Shown here in pieces: positions 60,367 to 64,000 of a stretch of 64,000 bases of DNA. This DNA comes from Desulfarculus baarsii DSM 2075. Its GTDB lineage: Bacteria; Desulfobacterota; Desulfarculia; Desulfarculales; Desulfarculaceae. The position numbers were made by a program, and so were the translations under genes. Positions within the stretch are counted from its first letter, which is position 1; every line of letters starts with the position of its first letter. The notes under the pieces are model-generated. The model was not told where the DNA came from. It worked only from the letters and a program-made list of their open reading frames with translations, and searched no databases. Location: positions 2,383,501 through 2,447,500 of the forward strand of contig NC_014365.1 of NCBI RefSeq assembly GCF_000143965.1, in the 5' to 3' direction.

Positions 60367-60395
60367 ACCATACTCTTTCATGGCCACTCAGGCAA
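60367..60395 (-). promoter_or_regulatory. Sigma70-like promoter of the CoADR operon
   Basis: Minus strand TTGCCT (60390-60395), 17-base spacer, TATGGT (60367-60372). Good spacing, four of six bases in each box; about 50 bases before the GTG start. Confidence 0.45.
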
Positions 60396-60554
60396 GCCTT
60401 GGCCACGGCTATCTCCCGTCAAAATCAGGCCTATGCCCACGGGCTTGACGCGCGGGCGTTTCCGGCGCTGCAAAACAAGGCCGGTGATGGTATTCTATTG
60501 TGTCAAGCCAACGATAGCGCGCATGCAACGACCAGCGCCAGGAGCCAGCCGGTC

Positions 60555-61328
60555 ATGAAAATCGTCGATACCCACGCCCATCTGGATATGCTCAAACACC
60601 CCGGCCCGGCGGTGAAAAGGGCCCGCGACGCCGGCGTGGCCCAGGTCGTGGCCGTGGGCATCGACCTGGAGTCGTCGCTGAAGGCGGCCCAGCTTTCCCG
60701 CGAGTTGGGCGGCGTGTTCTGCACCGTGGGCATGCACCCCAACAACGCCGCCTACACCGAACGCAGCGTCTGGAGCGAGCTAAAGCGCCTGGCCCTGACC
60801 GCCCCGGCCGTGGCCATCGGCGAATGCGGCCTGGATTATTACCGCGACCGCACGCCCAAAGACATCCAGCGCGAGGTCTTTGCCCAGCAGATCGCCCTGG
60901 CCACCGACCTGGGCCTGCCCCTGATCGTCCACGACCGCCAGGCCCACGAAGACACCCTGGCCATGCTCAAGGAGCAGCACGCCGGCCGCATCGGCGGGGT
61001 GGTGCACTGTTTTTCCGGCGACGCGGCCGTTGCCAAAAAGGTGCTGGACCTGGGCTTTCACATCGGCGTCACCGGCGTGTTGACCTACCCAGCCAACCAG
61101 GAGTTGCGCGATCTGGTCAAACTCGTGCCCAGCGACCGCCTGCTCATCGAGACCGACTGTCCCTTTTTGGCCCCCCAGGCCATGCGCGGCAAGCCCAACG
61201 AGCCGTCCTATCTGGTCCACACCCTGGCCGAGTTGGCTACTTGCCTGGGCCGCGAACCCGAGGAAGTGGCCGCCGCCACCACCGACGCCGCCCGCCGCTT
61301 GTTCGGCCTGCCCGAGCTGGGAGAATAG
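60555..61328 (+). CDS. tatD: TatD-family DNase
   Basis: 257 residues from ATG 60555. VDTHAHLDML (metal HxH), AIGECGLDYYRDR, PLIVHDRQAHEDTL, VVHCFSGDAAVAK and LIETDCPFLAP, the full TatD metal set. Mg-dependent DNase for 3'-end repair or general exonuclease action. In an overlapping set with maf and yggS, all housekeeping. Confidence 0.92.
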   Translation: MKIVDTHAHLDMLKHPGPAVKRARDAGVAQVVAVGIDLESSLKAAQLSRELGGVFCTVGMHPNNAAYTERSVWSELKRLALTAPAVAIGECGLDYYRDRTPKDIQREVFAQQIALATDLGLPLIVHDRQAHEDTLAMLKEQHAGRIGGVVHCFSGDAAVAKKVLDLGFHIGVTGVLTYPANQELRDLVKLVPSDRLLIETDCPFLAPQAMRGKPNEPSYLVHTLAELATCLGREPEEVAAATTDAARRLFGLPELGE

Positions 61329-61330
61329 CC

Positions 61331-61933
61331 TTGTATCGCCTGACTCCGGGGCTGGAGCTGATCCTGGCCTCGGCCTCGCCGCGCCGTCGCGAGCTACTGG
61401 GCCGCATCGGCCTGGAGTTCGCCGTCGCGCCGGCCCACGTCGACGAAACCACGGCCCCCGGTGAAACGGCCCAACAAGCCGCCCAGCGCCTGGCCCAGGC
61501 CAAGGCCCTGGCCACGCCGGCCGGGCCGGGCCAAGTCGTCCTGGCCGCCGACACCCTGGTGACCATCGACGGCGTGATCTTGGGCAAGCCCGCCGATCAG
61601 GCCCAGGCCGTGGCCATGCTCGAGCGCCTCAACGGCCGCGAGCATCAGGTCGTCACGGGCTTTCACCTGCGTTTGCCCGGCGGCCAGCGCGGCGGCCTGG
61701 GGCTGAGTAACGTGCGCTTTCGCCGACTCGCCCCCGCCGAGATCGCCGCCTACGTCCGCTCTGGCGAGCCCATGGGCAAGGCCGGGGCCTACGCCGTGCA
61801 GGGCCTGGGCGCGGCGCTGGTCGAGGCGGTCTCGGGCAGCTACACCAACGTGGTGGGCCTGCCCCTGGCTGCGGTGGTCAAGCTGCTGCTGGAGCTGGGG
61901 TTGATCGCGCCCAACGCCGAGGAGCGGCCGTGA
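61331..61933 (+). CDS. maf: Maf-family nucleotide pyrophosphatase
   Basis: 200 residues from TTG 61331 (GGAGAA before it). [15 protein letters not shown] at the start, [25 protein letters not shown], and [12 protein letters not shown]. Hydrolyses non-canonical NTPs, dTTP or UTP. Overlaps the next gene by four bases. Confidence 0.92.
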   Translation: MYRLTPGLELILASASPRRRELLGRIGLEFAVAPAHVDETTAPGETAQQAAQRLAQAKALATPAGPGQVVLAADTLVTIDGVILGKPADQAQAVAMLERLNGREHQVVTGFHLRLPGGQRGGLGLSNVRFRRLAPAEIAAYVRSGEPMGKAGAYAVQGLGAALVEAVSGSYTNVVGLPLAAVVKLLLELGLIAPNAEERP

Positions 61934-62613
61934 GCGTGGCCGCAAACCTGGCCTGGGTGCGCCAGCGCATGGACGCGGCCGCACGGCGGGCCGGGCGCGA
62001 CCCGGCAAGCGTGCGTCTGGTGGCCGTCTCCAAAACCAGGCCGCCCGATGATCTGCGCCAGGCCATGGCCGCCGGCCAGATGATTTTCGGCGAAAACTAC
62101 GTCCAGGAGTTGCAAGCCAAGGCCGCCGCCATGGGCGCGGGGCCGCGTTGGCACTTCATCGGCGCATTGCAGAGCAACAAGGCCCGATTGGTGGCCCAAC
62201 TGGCCGAGGTCGTCCACAGCGTGGACAGGCCCAAGCTGGCCGCGGCCCTGGGCCGCCAAGCCCAGGAGTTGGGCAAGGAACTGGGCGTGCTGGTCCAGGT
62301 CAGCCTGGCTGGCGAGACCCAGAAAGCGGGCTGCGCCGCCGCCGAGACCCCGGCGCTGTGCCAGATGATCGCCGCCACGCCGGGCCTGCGCCTGCTGGGG
62401 CTGATGACCATGCCGCCGTTTTTCGACGAGCCCGAGCGCGCCCGGCCCATCTTCGCCGAGCTGCGCCGCCTGGCCCGACGCCTGGCCGCCGACCTGCCGC
62501 CCGGGGCCATGAATGAGCTTTCCATGGGCATGAGCGGCGATTTCGAAGTGGCTATCGAGGAAGGCGCGACCCTGGCGCGGGTGGGAACGGATATTTTTGG
62601 TCGACGCGGATAG
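61930..62613 (+). CDS. YggS/PROSC-family PLP homeostasis protein
   Basis: 227 residues from GTG 61930. [15 protein letters not shown] (PLP Lys in VSKT), [43 protein letters not shown] and [13 protein letters not shown]. Binds PLP without known catalysis; keeps PLP pools balanced. Confidence 0.94.
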   Translation: MSVAANLAWVRQRMDAAARRAGRDPASVRLVAVSKTRPPDDLRQAMAAGQMIFGENYVQELQAKAAAMGAGPRWHFIGALQSNKARLVAQLAEVVHSVDRPKLAAALGRQAQELGKELGVLVQVSLAGETQKAGCAAAETPALCQMIAATPGLRLLGLMTMPPFFDEPERARPIFAELRRLARRLAADLPPGAMNELSMGMSGDFEVAIEEGATLARVGTDIFGRRG

Positions 62614-62917
62614 GCCCCGAAGGCTTGCCAGGCCAATTGGGCCGTGATAGGATGCGCGCCGAGGAACGTGAACCTGCCCCCCGTCGCGCTCCGAGGTTGA
62701 TGATTGGCGCGAAACGCCGCCCCATAAACAATCAACCCAACAGGCGTGGACACCTCGCCGGCCTGCTTTGCTGAGCGCTCGAACCGTGACCGCGAACGGG
62801 CCAAACGCCAAGAAGTCGCGCTTAGCCCGGTTCGTGGCGCCAAAAAAAGCGCGCCGGCAGTTTATTTCGTTTTTCCGCACCACACAGGTGACGACAACGG
62901 CCAAGGAGACGCAAGCT
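62614..62917 (+). other. Intergenic gap without recognised gene
   Basis: 304 bases between yggS and the methyltransferase. An open frame could extend the methyltransferase upstream to 62768, but the ribosome site AAGGAG (62903-62908) marks GTG 62918. I see no promoter or hairpin I can defend. Confidence 0.4.
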
Positions 62918-63790
62918 GTGCCCAACGATGATTTCACATGGGAAGACATGATTGCCATAAACTCTTTTGCCGACGATGAATTTGAAGTGCTCGCCCCGGT
63001 CGGGGAGCATCTGGAAAATCAAAATCTGGTGCGGCACGCCCGCAACAAATTCGCCGACTTCGATCTGGCCATTCAAGCCGACAACTACCCCCTGCCCTGC
63101 ACCAAGGACAGGGAAAGCTACTATGGCGACCGCCATTTGGCCTATTGGCTCAGCGGCTACGAATCATTGCTTTTTCTGGAAGATGCGGCCAAGCAATATG
63201 GCGTGGAGCTGGGCGGCGTTTATGATTTCGGCTGCGCCAGCGGCCGCGTTTTACGCCATTTCGCCGTGCAGCGGCCCGAGACCAAAATCTTCGGCTCGGA
63301 CATCAACAAAAGGCACATCGATTGGGTGAACAAATATTTGCCCAGCAACATCGTCGCCTTCTGCAACACATCCATACCAACCTTGCCCATGAAAGACGAA
63401 GCGGTCGACTTGGTCACGGCCTTTTCCGTTTTCACGCACATCGAGGCCTTCGACATGACCTGGTTGATGGAAATCCACCGCATCCTGCGGCCCGGCGGCC
63501 TGGCCTGGGTGACCGTCCACAGCGATCAGACCTGGCTGGATTTCAACGAAAACTGGCCTCTGCACAAAGGCCTGTGCAACCACCCCAAATTCCCCGGCCT
63601 GGACAAGCGCCAGCCCATGAGCACCGACAAGCTCATCTTCCGCTGGCACAACAACCGCTCATACACCAGCAACGTCTTCTATCGCACCGAATATATTCAC
63701 AATGTCTGGGGCAGGCTGTTCGACGTCCGGGAAATCCGTCGGCGTTATCCCATCTACCAAGACGCGGTGATCCTGCAAAAGCGCGCCTGA
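62918..63790 (+). CDS. Class I SAM-dependent methyltransferase
   Basis: 290 residues from GTG 62918 with AAGGAG at 62903-62908. VYDFGCASGRVLRHFAV (motif I), FGSDINKRHIDWV, IPTLPMKDEAVDLVTAFSVF and RPGGLAWVTVHSD. C-terminal extension with Trp/Tyr-rich repeats. Codon and base use are slightly less GC-rich than the neighbours, so transfer is possible. Substrate unknown. Confidence 0.85.
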   Translation: MPNDDFTWEDMIAINSFADDEFEVLAPVGEHLENQNLVRHARNKFADFDLAIQADNYPLPCTKDRESYYGDRHLAYWLSGYESLLFLEDAAKQYGVELGGVYDFGCASGRVLRHFAVQRPETKIFGSDINKRHIDWVNKYLPSNIVAFCNTSIPTLPMKDEAVDLVTAFSVFTHIEAFDMTWLMEIHRILRPGGLAWVTVHSDQTWLDFNENWPLHKGLCNHPKFPGLDKRQPMSTDKLIFRWHNNRSYTSNVFYRTEYIHNVWGRLFDVREIRRRYPIYQDAVILQKRA

Positions 63791-63813
63791 AGCCACGCGA
63801 ACCAGCAAAAAAA

Positions 63814-63852
63814 CACGGCGCGGGCCAATCCGAGAGGTTGGTCCGCGCCGTG
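63814..63852. terminator. Bidirectional terminator
   Basis: CACGGCGCGGGCCAA (63814-63828) pairs with TTGGTCCGCGCCGTG (63838-63852), one mismatch, with an A7 run on the left (63807-63813) and TTTT on the right. On the minus strand it reads as a stem followed by T7, so it mainly ends the minus-strand gene. Confidence 0.8.
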
Positions 63853-63887
63853 AATGTTTTGCGGGATGGCCGCCGTTGGCGGCAAAG

Positions 63888-64000
63888 CTAACGATAGTCG
63901 CGCCGGGCCAGGGCCGACACGCCGGCCGTCAGGTCGAGGATGGCCCGGGCCCTGGCCTCGTCCAGCGAGCCCAGGCCGCAAGCCGGCGTGACCATGGCTT
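63888..64000 (-). CDS. C-terminus of a cobalamin-independent methionine-synthase-like (MetE/UroD-fold) protein, partial
   Basis: Minus strand, stop TAG at 63888-63890; the remaining 37 residues read VTPACGLGSLDEARARAIL...LTAGVSALARRDYR. PACGLGSL with the zinc-ligand Cys is the last motif of the MetE C-terminal family. The gene continues beyond the window. A terminator lies just downstream. Too short to tell MetE from related methyltransferases. Confidence 0.7.
   Translation of the reverse strand, partial: AMVTPACGLGSLDEARARAILDLTAGVSALARRDYR

Overview
The window is GC-rich chromosomal DNA that is almost fully coding. Many genes overlap by 1-8 bases, and GTG and TTG starts are common. Its content fits a strictly anaerobic, probably sulfate-reducing or acetogen-like deltaproteobacterium with a Wood-Ljungdahl methyl branch. 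A Desulfarculus-type organism is my best guess, but that is inference from gene content, not a database match. Supporting markers are a MetF/MetV/HdrA/MvhD cluster, an orange-protein (ORP) operon of the kind known from Desulfovibrio, a futalosine menaquinone cluster, and many PAS and sigma54 regulators.

Layout. 1-5.8 kb: methylenetetrahydrofolate reductase genes (a partial metF homologue, a double HdrA, mvhD, metV, metF). 5.8-10.3 kb: a signalling block with a lone receiver, two small tandem-ACT proteins, a PAS histidine kinase and a receiver-PAS-kinase hybrid. 10.3-25.7 kb: one long surface-glycan operon behind a sigma70-like promoter. It holds a split transketolase, an epimerase-glycosyltransferase fusion interrupted by an in-frame TGA, four methyltransferases, a polytopic membrane protein, two sulfotransferase-like proteins, tandem DegT aminotransferases and a WbqC protein. 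25.7-30.8 kb (minus strand): ORP operon (Mrp ATPase, ORP/NifX-like protein, two ferredoxin-MinD ATPases, NifU-like scaffold) with a sigma54 promoter and a palindrome, next to its likely PAS-AAA-Fis activator. 30.9-37.4 kb: TetR regulator with its operator and an RND tripartite efflux system. 37.4-48.1 kb: FtsH, a fusion of an endonuclease-Q-like PHP nuclease with a UvrD helicase, a small four-Cys protein with a sigma54 response regulator, a divergent MreB, a Lon-family protease and a small receiver.

48.1-52.1 kb: repeated operator-like motifs plus a consensus sigma54 promoter in front of a small four-Cys protein, then an aconitase and a glycosyltransferase-TPR protein. 52.2-55.9 kb: mqnE, mqnC and an amidohydrolase behind a 17-bp-arm inverted repeat. 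55.9-60.4 kb (minus): CoA-disulfide reductase-rhodanese, metallo-beta-lactamase, dihydrolipoamide dehydrogenase and an unknown protein. 60.5-64 kb: tatD, maf, the YggS family gene, a methyltransferase, a bidirectional terminator and the end of a methionine-synthase-like gene.

The most notable observations are the EndoQ-like/UvrD fusion, the sigma54-controlled four-Cys protein with iterated upstream sites, the double HdrA that has lost Fe-S ligands, the twin tandem-ACT proteins beside two kinases, the long inverted repeat before mqnE, and the in-frame TGA in the epimerase-glycosyltransferase gene. I saw no rRNA, tRNA, CRISPR array or insertion sequence.
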